Origin: Himantopus leucocephalus | Taxonomy: Eukaryota; Chordata; Aves; Charadriiformes; Recurvirostridae | NCBI GenBank assembly: GCA_003993805.1 | Contig: RSEF01000003.1 | Location: 39,270,737-39,334,736, forward strand | Reading direction: 5' to 3' | Length of the DNA: 64,000 nucleotides | Shown here: positions 36,009 through 45,359 of the stretch, piece by piece | How the letters are laid out: each line of letters begins with the position of its first letter | Numbering within the stretch: the stretch's first letter is position 1 | Program-made: the position numbers and the translations under genes | The notes under the pieces: model-generated | Databases searched by the model: none | The model's input: the letters and a program-made list of their open reading frames with translations, nothing else | Told to the model about the DNA's origin: nothing

Positions 36009-37016
36009 ATGCATGAACACAGAAAATCTGTACTTGTGGTGCTTAGAGTAAATTGTCAGGTGCTGACGGAGCAGTCTCCTGTCTGGTTCGAGTGTGTTCT
36101 GCCTGAATTTGCACAGACTGCTAGAGGAGGAAAATTGTCCCATGCTAAAGCTTGGCAGCGGGACCGAGCAGTGTGATTCTCACGCAGACTGACAAGGCCT
36201 GTGCTTAACGAAAGCTCATCTCATTCCTTTTGGACGCAGGTACTGGGTGCGCATTACTCTTGGATGTTCTGACTTCTCAGGTCAGAAGTGGGGAAAAGCC
36301 GCGGTGACAGTGGCTGGATACCATTTCCCTGTAGCACCCAGCGTGAAATGCAGCTGGGTGTAGAGCGACATCTTCGTGTTGTGATTGTCAGAGCTGTAGT
36401 TAGCGTTGGATGTTTTGTTCTTTGTCATTGAGCCTCAGCTTCAGTCTCTCTTGGGATGTATGGCGAAGCTTCTGAGCTGTTATTCAGGCTCTGTGTCAAT
36501 CTAAGTGGTTATCCCTGCAGCAGTTGCAGCTTATTCGTCTTTCTAACGATTTCATAGCAGCTGAAATTTGTGGTGATTTTACTTTCCGTTTTTAAATAAA
36601 ATCTGACCATTAATGAACAAAGGTGGCACTCCTCCAGAAAGATGATTGCCAAGTTTCTGTAGCATGGCCAGGCGTGTTAGTGACACGCCATACAAAATCT
36701 GTCTTGAATGCTTCTGTCTGCAGTCTCCTGGATGTGGGGTTGAAGTACCGTGTCCCTCTGCATACACTTGTGCACATCATTTATACCATACTCTGTGCTC
36801 CTGCTTTGTCTGAACAGTTGTTAGCAAAGGATTTCTTACTGCATTTCTCTCATTTTCTTCTGGAGGTGATGCCAGAACTCCGTGTGCCCGTTCCTCATTT
36901 TTTGACAAGAATTCTACAGGAACCAGTATATTATTTTAGAGTTTCTACCGTTCAAATTGGGAGTGTGCTTGCAAGTATCCCAACAATGGTATGAAGGTCA
37001 GAGAAATCATTTATTT

Positions 37017-37036
37017 GAGGTGAGGTGAGGTGAGGT
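37017..37036 (+). repeat. GAGGT pentanucleotide repeat (4 copies)
   Basis: There are four perfect tandem copies of GAGGT, ending in gtgtacc. This is a simple intronic repeat. Confidence 0.95.
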
Positions 37037-40000
37037 GTACCTGTGGTGCCAGAATAAGAGTTTGGAGTGGGATGTCCACAAAACTTTAGCCCCAGTTGTT
37101 TTGGTGTGAGTGGCATAGAGCAGGTTAAAAGGAGTGTTCCTCAGTTCTGGCTCTCCTCACGGCTGTGCTGGTGGACAATGATGCTGTGAGGGAAGGGGGC
37201 AAAGTGTATGGAAAGAATTAAGAAACCTTCCTGCTGCTCTCTGTTGAGTTGTGTCTGCGGGTCTTCATCTCAGCTGCCATTTCTTCTTTCCCATAGGCTG
37301 TAGGGGATGGTTGGTGGATGTGAGGGTATAGCTCGTATAAATATGAGCCTAAGCTGTTGCGGAGAGCCACGTGGCTGCATGGTTTGTTTTTGCAGTCACT
37401 GAAGTTTCTGACTGCTTTTAATGTCCAGGTTATGAAAGGCACTGCTTTAAGATGGATGAATCTCAAAACACCAGTGACATAAATTTGCATCGGATTCCTC
37501 CCTTCTGGTTGCAGCCTGGAGTTTGGTGGGTTTTACTTGTTTCACCTCCCCAGGCAGCTAAACGTCTGCCATAACTGGAAGTTTCATCAGCTGACTTACT
37601 GGATGTTATTAATAACCCGTTTTCTATTAAGCCTAGCTACCAAGCATCAAATTGGAGCACCAACTTCCTCCCATGACCCGTGACTGATGAATTTTGTTTT
37701 AATGGTGCTTTTCATACCTGATTGAAATTATTATTGTAATTATTTGTTTCTTAGGAGTCATTTAGTACCGCATAGTGAGTGTTTTCACTTCGCTTATTAG
37801 TTATAGCATGAAAGGTCTCTGGTTCATTTTCTAGCAAGAGTGGTTTGTTCTACATGTATTGCGCCATCAGGAAGACATTGTTGCTTGCCCTTGACTTGAG
37901 AAACAAGAAAGTTTTCCTTAAGCTTGTATTTTCATATGAAAATTTTTAATTCTAGTGAAATGGCATTTTCTGTTTCTGATCTGGAAAAATAATCCCAAGT
38001 AGGGATGTTCCAATGCAGAAACTCCGTGCTCAGGAATTGTGTGGCTGCTTTGCTGGGGGGACCATACGACTTTGGAAATCTGTTTTAACAGTGCAGAATT
38101 TATTGGGTTGGCCAGAATGTATACAAAAATAATTTCCATAAAAGTGCAGGAATTTGTACAATAGAACAGAATACTTTGTTTTTAAACACCGGATGTAACT
38201 GGATTTATACCTGGAGGATTCTTCTGATGTTGAGTTTATGTACATTAGCTCCTTAAGCATTTATCTTACAATGCCCAAAACCTTTACTTCAAATATCCCT
38301 CTGCTGCTGTATGTTTTCTGTTCAGGAAAATGGAATTGAAAACTGAATTTAATTTTGTAAAAGTATTAATCAGATGTTTTGTACTTTTTTAAGTTAATGC
38401 AAGTGATAGATTTATTTTTGCTCAATGATTGTTTGGACTGTTACTGAAGATTTGGATCAGATAAAATAGAGCTCCTAGTATAAACTCAAAAGGACAGTAT
38501 GTACTCTGTTGCAGGAAGAAAAGAGTCAAATTGTTGAATGAAGGGACTTGTAGGTGTATCCTGGGAGGATGGAGGTAGAATCTGGCCCCGTGTCCAAAGA
38601 GCCACCCAGCGTTCTGGGGTGGTTTTCATGTTGCAAGGTACGGGGAAGGTATCTTTCTCCAGCTAACATGGCTTTCACGTTACCAGCTGTCAGTGTGATA
38701 TGTCTGAAAAGGAAAACATGAAAAGAACTGGGTGGTAGTTTTCAACCTGGATTTGGAAACAATGGGAGTTTGTGTGTGCATTTGTAATGGCAATAAAAAA
38801 CTGAGAGAGGTTTTGTGTGAATGTATGTACCTACACATGCTTTTATTTAGGGGTTTTTTACTGTTGTTTTGCTGTTTTTTTAGGTGCCCCGTTTATGCAC
38901 TTTACCACATTTCAATTGTTTATGCCTCATTTCTGATAAAAAAAAAATCCCAAACTGTAAAATATTAGAAATTAATATAAATAATTTTCTGGATAGAGAT
39001 CTACTGTGAAGAGCATCTTGCTGAGAGAGTTCTTTCTTTGGCTGGTTGTGCAGCACTACGTACTTGCACAATCTAGTCCTCGTAGGGCAGGATAGCTTTT
39101 TTTTGGATTTTGGATGGCTCTATTTGCAAATTGTGTAGTCTCCTTTGGTTAGCACTGAGATCCAGGGCTGCTTCTAACATTCACAGTTCATACAGATCTC
39201 TCTAAGCTGTAAAAAAAAAAAAAGAAAAAAGAAAGTGTTGTGCATCAAACATAGTAAAATAGTGAAGGGTCTTGCTGTAAAAAGTCATCATCAAAAAGAA
39301 AAGCTTCTGCAATGTACATCATGTATTGTAAATTGTGTCTAGTGCATTGAACTTGGGGAGGGGAGAGGGTTTAACAGCGGCTTCGCTTCCCTTGCTGTGG
39401 GGTAGATTAACGGCCTGATTGTTGGGTGTTGGTGTTCTGGAGTTGAGGAGAGAGATAACATGAAACTCATGAAAACCACACGCAAGCCTTGGTGATATCA
39501 GTCAGCCATAATTTAACCTTTCCTAGAGAGGGAAATTGATACGCTGTCTTCAGGGTGTGTATTTTAAATTGCCTATGAGCAGATAACACCAAAGGGCTCC
39601 AAGTCAACAAACAAAATCTTGTCTTCTGCGCCCCCTTCCCCCCCGCCTTGTCAATATCATACATACTAAACTGCTGTATCGTTTCGGACTGGCACCATGC
39701 AGTGTGATATTCCGTACTGAATACGCCTTCCAGTTAAAATCTGGCCCACAGGCTGTTGTTGTGGAGGAGAAGGTGGATAGCGAGGCTGGTTCAAAAGAAG
39801 GGCACGGAAGTCCTGCCCGTGAGCTGTGAGCAAATACTAGAGATGCTGGGAAATACCACACTGTACTGTGAAAGAAGGAGGCAGGATTAGATCCGGCAAC
39901 TCACTTAAGCCTGAACTGGCCTTTTTTAAAATATAAAATTTATTTTCACATTCACATAATTTCTAATAAAGGTAAGTTTAGATGTAGGCCTTAACCCTGG

Positions 40001-40423
40001 GGGGGAAAAAAAAAATGCATCGTGCTTACTGTGCTCTGTGTGTAATCCTTTTTGCCCTAGTTGTTTATAGCACCCAGTTGTGGTGAAGTACCTAGAGGTA
40101 CTGTGTCGGGTACCCTGACAGCTGTGTGGGTAATTAGAATGGCCTGAAGAGTTTCTAGGTAATTGTCTTTATGCAAGTCAAGTGAGAGTGATACTTGGAG
40201 TTTAGCTGTGTTGGGCTATTAGCTAGATTCTGAACTAGTATTTTGGGGATTGACTCTAATGGCTTCTATCTCTTACTAGAAATTAGGGACTCAGCTGCCT
40301 CTCCGCAGACCTGCTGGGAGGTTTGGTCTAGGGTGTAGGGAAAAAGAACTGACATGTTTTCCTGGTAGTAATCTGGCTGGTTTCAGGTATAGTAATTTCA
40401 TTTTGTTTCTTGGTCCCTTTCAG

Positions 40424-40526
40424 CTTGTACCTCCTTTTAAACCTCAAGTGACATCTGAGACAGACACCAGGTATTTTGATGAAGAATTTACAGCTCAGAC
40501 TATTACGATAACGCCGCCTGAAAAAT
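40424..40526 (+). CDS. AKT3: AKT3 exon encoding residues about 418-451 (tail and turn motif)
   Basis: This 103-bp exon (phase 0 to 1) encodes [16 protein letters not shown], then [18 protein letters not shown], plus the first base of the next codon. It is the start of the AGC-kinase C-terminal extension. The Thr before PPEK corresponds to Thr447, the turn-motif site phosphorylated by mTORC2 that stabilises the kinase. The acceptor is tcccttt cag and the donor gtaagt starts at 40527. The next exon should supply the hydrophobic motif with Ser472, but I cannot find it downstream. Confidence 0.97.
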
Positions 40527-40736
40527 GTAAGTCAGAATTTATGCGTAAGCATAAATTAAAAATAATAATTTTATCATAAAGCACTGTGTGAGGTTTTTTC
40601 TGTTTGAATGGAAAAGCTGTTCTTGCTGTTATTAGTAAAAGTCTTTGTATGGAAACGTGTAAGAGAAACTCTCAATGACGGCACTCTTTTAAAGATGGAA
40701 TAATTACAAAACTTAGATCACCCTGGGTTGCTTTTT

Positions 40737-40737
40737 N
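40737..40737. other. Single N in a poly-T run
   Basis: One N interrupts about 28 Ts. Elsewhere in this window single Ns mark unmerged contig joins, so sequence could be missing or misjoined here. That matters because an AKT3 exon is unaccounted for nearby. Confidence 0.9.
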
Positions 40738-41361
40738 TTTTTTTTTTTTTTTTTTTTTTTTCCTTTTTAAATAAGTGAAAACAGCAGCTTCAAATGTTTG
40801 CTGGTTGGGAGTTAATGTCCCAGTTTAGCAAAGTACTTGGAACACGGACCCTGCTTTAAGCGCGTGGACACTGCTAGTGGCTTCAGTGCGTTGTCTAGGT
40901 TTAGTGAGTTTGGCATATTTTAAAATGCTTTGAAGACCAAAAGCAATAAAAAAAGAGCTGCCAGAGACAAGTGGTTGTCTCTTGTGTAGATATAGATTAC
41001 TTGAAAATGATATTTCCTATCAAGTCCTATGCTTCAGCAGAGCTCTTAAAGAACTTTATTAGTATGGATATAACTGCTGCACTGGGCCTTGCACAGACTT
41101 TCTTTGTTGGAGTGAATGTAGTTTCACTGCAGTTTGTATTTTTGTCATCTTCTGCTACACACACAAGTATCATGATTTGATCGGCCAAGCTAGGGCTTAA
41201 CAGAGCTACTTACCAAGCCAGAGCAGTTAAAATCTTGCTGCTGAGTTCTTGAATGGATTTCCTGTTTAAGTGAGATTTTTTTTTTTTTAATTTTTATTTT
41301 TAAATTGGGGAATGGGGAAGGACTATCACAAAGGTAGACAATAAAGGCTATAGTTAAGGTT

Positions 41362-41766
41362 GAGGCTGAGAGAGTTGAGGTTGTTCAGCCTGGAGAAGAG
41401 AAGGCTCCGGGGAGACCTTATAGCAGCCTTCCAGTACCTAAAGAGGGCCTACAGGAAAGATGGGGAGGGACTTTTTGCAAGGGCATGTAGTGATAGGATG
41501 AGGGGGAATGGCTTCAAACTAAAGGAGGGTAGATTTAGATCAGAAATCAGAAGAAAGTTTTCACTCTGAGGGTGGTGAGACGCTGGAACGACTTGCCCAG
41601 AAAAATTGTGGGTGCCCCATCCCTGGAGNNNNNNNNNNNNNNNNNNNNNNNNNNNNNNNNNNNNNNNNNNNNNNNNNNNNNNNNNNNNNNNNNNNNNNNN
41701 NNNNNNNNNNNNNNNNNNNNNNNNNNNNAGGTCCCTTCCAACTCAAACCATTCTATGATTCTATGA
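41362..41766 (+). mobile_element. CR1 LINE 3' fragment with internal gap
   Basis: The plus-oriented CR1 3' region contains ttcagcctggagaagagaag, ccggggagaccttatagcag, ggatgagggggaatggcttc and gagggtggtgagacgctgg. After the 100-N gap come ggtcccttccaactc and the terminal ttctatgattctatga at 41751-41766. The gap removes the part just before the 3' end. The fragment is 5'-truncated and inactive. Confidence 0.97.
41629..41728. other. Assembly gap of 100 Ns inside CR1
   Basis: Both flanks are parts of one CR1 copy and the missing CR1 portion should be of similar length, so the true gap is probably small. It is the second gap of this window lying inside a CR1. Confidence 0.95.
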
Positions 41767-43426
41767 CAGGAGCTAAATATCTCTTATCCTCCTGACTTGG
41801 AGCAAGTTGCAATGTAAGAGAGACTTTCAAAGGCAGAAACTCAAAACTTAAATCTTTCAAAAACTTTCAAAATAAGAGGTGTAAATCCCACAATTAAACT
41901 TTTGACTACCTTTATGTGGACCTAAATATGTTATGCTCTATACCATTTTTAAATATTAGTGCCATCTATTAAATATTAGTGCTGTAAGGTCAGGTCACAT
42001 CATCATACTGGTCCTTTTTAGCTCTATGAAAATGAAAATTACAGTATGAGCATCTTGGTCATGTTGTAGGCAGGTGCTTAGTCTGAAATAATACTGAGCT
42101 TCTTTCAGTAACAGGAGACAACATTATTATTTTAAAAGTATGTAATTCACTGCTGAGAATGAGAAAGATGTTTTTGAAAACTGTGGTACTTGTCTTGGTT
42201 ACTCCTTCAACAAGGATGCTAAAAGCCTTTTAAGTCATGTTGCCTGTAGGGGAATTCAGCATGTAGCAGGATCAGGTATTTCTTTTATGATGACTTTTTT
42301 TCATTCACTTTAAACTCCAGTATTTTCCTTAGTATCAAATGAGTTTTCCATGAAAAACAGACTCTCAACACACCAGAATGTAGCTAGATTTAAAGCCTTT
42401 TTTTTTTTACCTCTCTTTCTTTCTTCCTTCCTTCCCCACCATAAAGCAAACACTAGAAATAAAAATTGCATTGGAAGTAACCTGAGTTTTGAAAACAAAT
42501 CCTATGAAGGTTATACGTTTGTCACTGTTGTTTTGCTTTTTTTTCCTCAAGTTCAGCTAGATTAAAATAAATGATGCAATTTTAAAATCTGTGACTGTCA
42601 AATTAAAGTTAAATCCCCCAAAAGTAACTCCTACAAGGCAATAGGAACAGCTATAACTATGCAGCAGTACTGTAACTCCAACAGCACTGCTCTAAATACA
42701 ATTATTTATACGTTTCCTTCAACATGACACTAAGTTTTATGATTTATTACAGAACAAATTGTAGCCTTTCTGAAGAAATAGAGAGGATTCTGCTTCCTCA
42801 GAAGGAAAATACCATTAGAAGTGACAAAACTAACCAATTCCATATCAAAAGACAAACACCCAGTGATTATCCAGACCAAAAAGTACCAATGGTAAAATCT
42901 GAGCTCTTCTAGGAGTTCCCACCTTGCTAAGAGTTATATGTCCTCCTTTCCCTCCAATTTAAATCTACAAGGTTTGGGGATTTATTTTTTTTTTTTAACG
43001 CTGTCAGGTAAGCCTGCCTTTGCTGTGGAGTGCTTGTCCTAAATTTTGAAGTGCTTAAAAAAAAAAACAAACACAAAAAGCTCCAACAATTTCAAACCCA
43101 AAAATGTTTCAAACACTTTCTTCTCCCTTTAGTCTTGAAGTGTTTGCCAGATTCAACCCACATCTGCAAATAGTTTTAGTCCTCCTTTCCTTTCCCTCCC
43201 CTCTCTCTATATATAGGATATAGAAAAAATACCTACTTCTGCTCATTTCTCTTTATCCATCCAGGTTTTTACTTGATTCCATCTGTGTCCTGTTTGAGAT
43301 CTGCATCCCATTTTTTTTCCTGAAATATGCAACTGCAGTTACGAGTGGCTTATGTTCCAAGATACAATAGCACATTTAGGTTAGTGTATTTTACATCATT
43401 TTTAAAAGATTAGGTACGGTCGGTTT

Positions 43427-43427
43427 N
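43427..43427. other. Single N at the start of a poly-A run
   Basis: An N precedes about 19 As. It is a possible contig join in the interval where the AKT3 terminal exon is expected. Confidence 0.9.
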
Positions 43428-45093
43428 AAAAAAAAAAAAAAAAAAGATTACAAAGAACTGTTGAATAATACAGTAAAATGTGGAATATGATCACTTTCAC
43501 CTTTGATCAATACCAATTCTGCAACTGATTTTTTAAAATACATATTTCTACACTAACTACATACATCTTTCTGTAGCTAAAATCTCCCATTTATGGTGAA
43601 CTGTTCTTTAGTTTTCTTAAACCAATTGTCTGATATTCCAGGCAGCTCTTTTGGGCTGAATTCCAATTCCCAGATAACCACTGTTGCTTTAAATAGCTGC
43701 AAATAGATTTTTAGGACTCATTTTGTAATAATTTTTTTATATCATTCTTCTCTTCTGAGTGTTCCCAAGTTAAAAAGTATCCTCTGGAGCACAATTAACT
43801 TGTAATGAACATAAAGAAGGAAGCTTTTGCCAGTCAAGCCTTGATAGCAGTATAATATCTGAATGATTTTTTTCCTCTTTTGTATCATTTTTGTACTTCT
43901 GCCCAAGTTCATAAAAGCATGCTCACTTCCAGATAAAATAGATAATCAATAACAAAATCCCTGTGGACCGTGTAAAGTCTGTTCGCATTACCAAGAGCGC
44001 TTCCCTTCAAACAGAAATTTTAATTTGCTTCTCTGAACAACCACCTTCTTAAACTATCTTACAGAGAGAGCACTATGGTTGTCCTGAAATTTGCCAGTAG
44101 TTAGGAGATGCTGATACCCTTACAGTATCCTGAGCTACCAAGTTTGTCTACTAGAACAGGAAATCCTGTAAAACCAAACACACTGACATGATTAAAGGCA
44201 TATCAAAGTATGGATTTTATTCTCCTAGCTGAAACATCTACTAAATTCTACAGCTAAAAAGCTTACGAAAAATAGTATGATTAAAATATTTTAAAGCTCT
44301 AATATGATTCATGTTCTGTTTACTGCTAGATGTGCTGCTGGGCTGTATTTCCTACGCTGTCTTTTGTTACCTTGTTAACAGGACTCCAGTTATCCTGGGC
44401 AAATCACTGGTTTGCAAGTTAGAAAACAACATTCTGTGGTTGAAATAGTTCATTTACTTAGTCACAAAACAGGAGTTTGATTATTTGATAGTTTTACTGA
44501 AAACCTCATTCTATGCTCGTTAGTTCTTTTTCTGAAACAAGTAAAAGAAAGACAAAGCAAAAAGCAAACCAGGCAGCCCTCTCCCTTATTTCCAAAGCAC
44601 TGACTGACTCAAGAACAGTGGCCAAAGGAAAAAAAAAAAGCAAGAAGAGCCCACGAGAAGCCACAGCTTCCTACAGACCACTGGAAGCAAGAGTCAGTCC
44701 TGCTAGAGATGCAGCGCAGTGGTTAGTGCTCAGGCAGACTGTTTTCACGTTCACCACCTCACACTTGGGTGAGCGGTCACGGAGCAGCAGGAAGGATAAA
44801 TGACTTTTAAAAATAAGGGGGGGGAAAAACATCACAAAGTGATGGGGGATTTCAGTTCGACAAATGTCAGCAAAAAAGCTCAAATTACCAACATCAAGCT
44901 ACTGTTTAAACATTAATGCTGTTAAAGAACTGAAAAAGGAACACAAAATCTTCTGATAAGAAAGCTAGGAACTGTCACCAAGAATAACTTCTGCTGTTTT
45001 AGTGTCACTTCAAAACACTTTCTTCATTTAGTTTAGGTTTAAGTGAGACTCAGGTCCAGCTACCGGTCTCTTTCCAATTGCACGGATTTATAT

Positions 45094-45099
45094 TTTATT
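45094..45099 (-). terminator. SDCCAG8: SDCCAG8 polyadenylation signal (AATAAA)
   Basis: The plus strand reads TTTATT, giving AATAAA on the minus strand about 83 bp beyond the SDCCAG8 stop codon. It is the closest canonical signal. Longer 3' UTRs using further signals are possible. Confidence 0.6.
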
Positions 45100-45181
45100 T
45101 TTTTCATAAGGTAATGCCTTATTTCAAACAACAACAACAACAAAACCCAAGAGCTGCACTGAGGCTGCTGGCAGATCTCTG

Positions 45182-45359
45182 CTAAAGCTGCAGAATATTC
45201 CCCTCAGACTTCCTTTTCTTTTGGCACGCTACCTGTGTTCGCAGAAACTGCACCTCTTCTGTAAGCAGCTGCTTCTCTTTGAAGAGCTGATTCTGTTTGT
45301 TGAGCAACTCCACTAACTGCTGGGCAGTGGCCTGGCAGTGCTTGTCAAGCTGCTGTAAC
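45182..45359 (-). CDS. SDCCAG8: SDCCAG8 terminal coding exon
   Basis: This minus-strand exon starts after a textbook acceptor (tctatttttttccag, plus-strand 45360-45374) and ends with TAG at 45182-45184. After one base of a split codon it encodes 58 residues: LQQLDKHCQATAQQLVEL, LNKQNQLFKEKQLLTEE and VQFLRTQ, then a basic tail with QKKRKSE. The leucine-rich heptads are the C-terminal coiled coil of SDCCAG8 (serologically defined colon cancer antigen 8, CCCAP/NPHP10), a centrosomal and distal-appendage protein whose loss causes renal-retinal ciliopathy. The identification rests on the QLD-H--ATAQQLV-LL-KQNQL pattern, which I recall from the mammalian protein, and on convergent synteny with AKT3. 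The tail after RTQ seems to differ from the mammalian ending. Confidence 0.9.

Larger units (their letters stand above)
29521..40423 (+). other. AKT3: AKT3 intron (about 10.9 kb)
   Basis: The intron runs from gtatgt to the acceptor tcccttt cag ending at 40423. It contains duplicated sequence around the N at 31233, a small GC-rich patch near 33780-33850, a CA/TG alternating tract at 35971-36008 and a GAGGT repeat at 37017-37036. The longest open frame (36623-36994, plus) has no recognisable domain and ends without a splice context. No extra AKT3 exon or RNA gene was recognised. Confidence 0.85.
40527..45093. other. AKT3-SDCCAG8 convergent interval
   Basis: This lies between the last visible AKT3 exon and the SDCCAG8 polyadenylation signal. 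By synteny the last AKT3 coding exon and its long 3' UTR should be here, yet neither strand shows the expected HFPQFSYSAS-type motif. It holds a gapped plus-oriented CR1 (41362-41766), single Ns in homopolymers at 40737 and 43427, an exon-like segment at 42753-42891 and plus-strand AATAAA sequences at 40945, 41340 and 42566. By eye the plus strand is T/G-rich on the left and A/C-rich on the right. Confidence 0.7.

Noticed and set aside
36623..36994. 123-codon plus-strand frame in an AKT3 intron
   Set aside because: There is no recognisable domain, no splice or promoter context, and the length is within chance for 64 kb.
6395..40526. Possibility that the kinase is AKT1 or AKT2
   Set aside because: [41 protein letters not shown] and ITITPPEK are AKT3-type, and the convergent SDCCAG8 neighbour fits the AKT3 locus.
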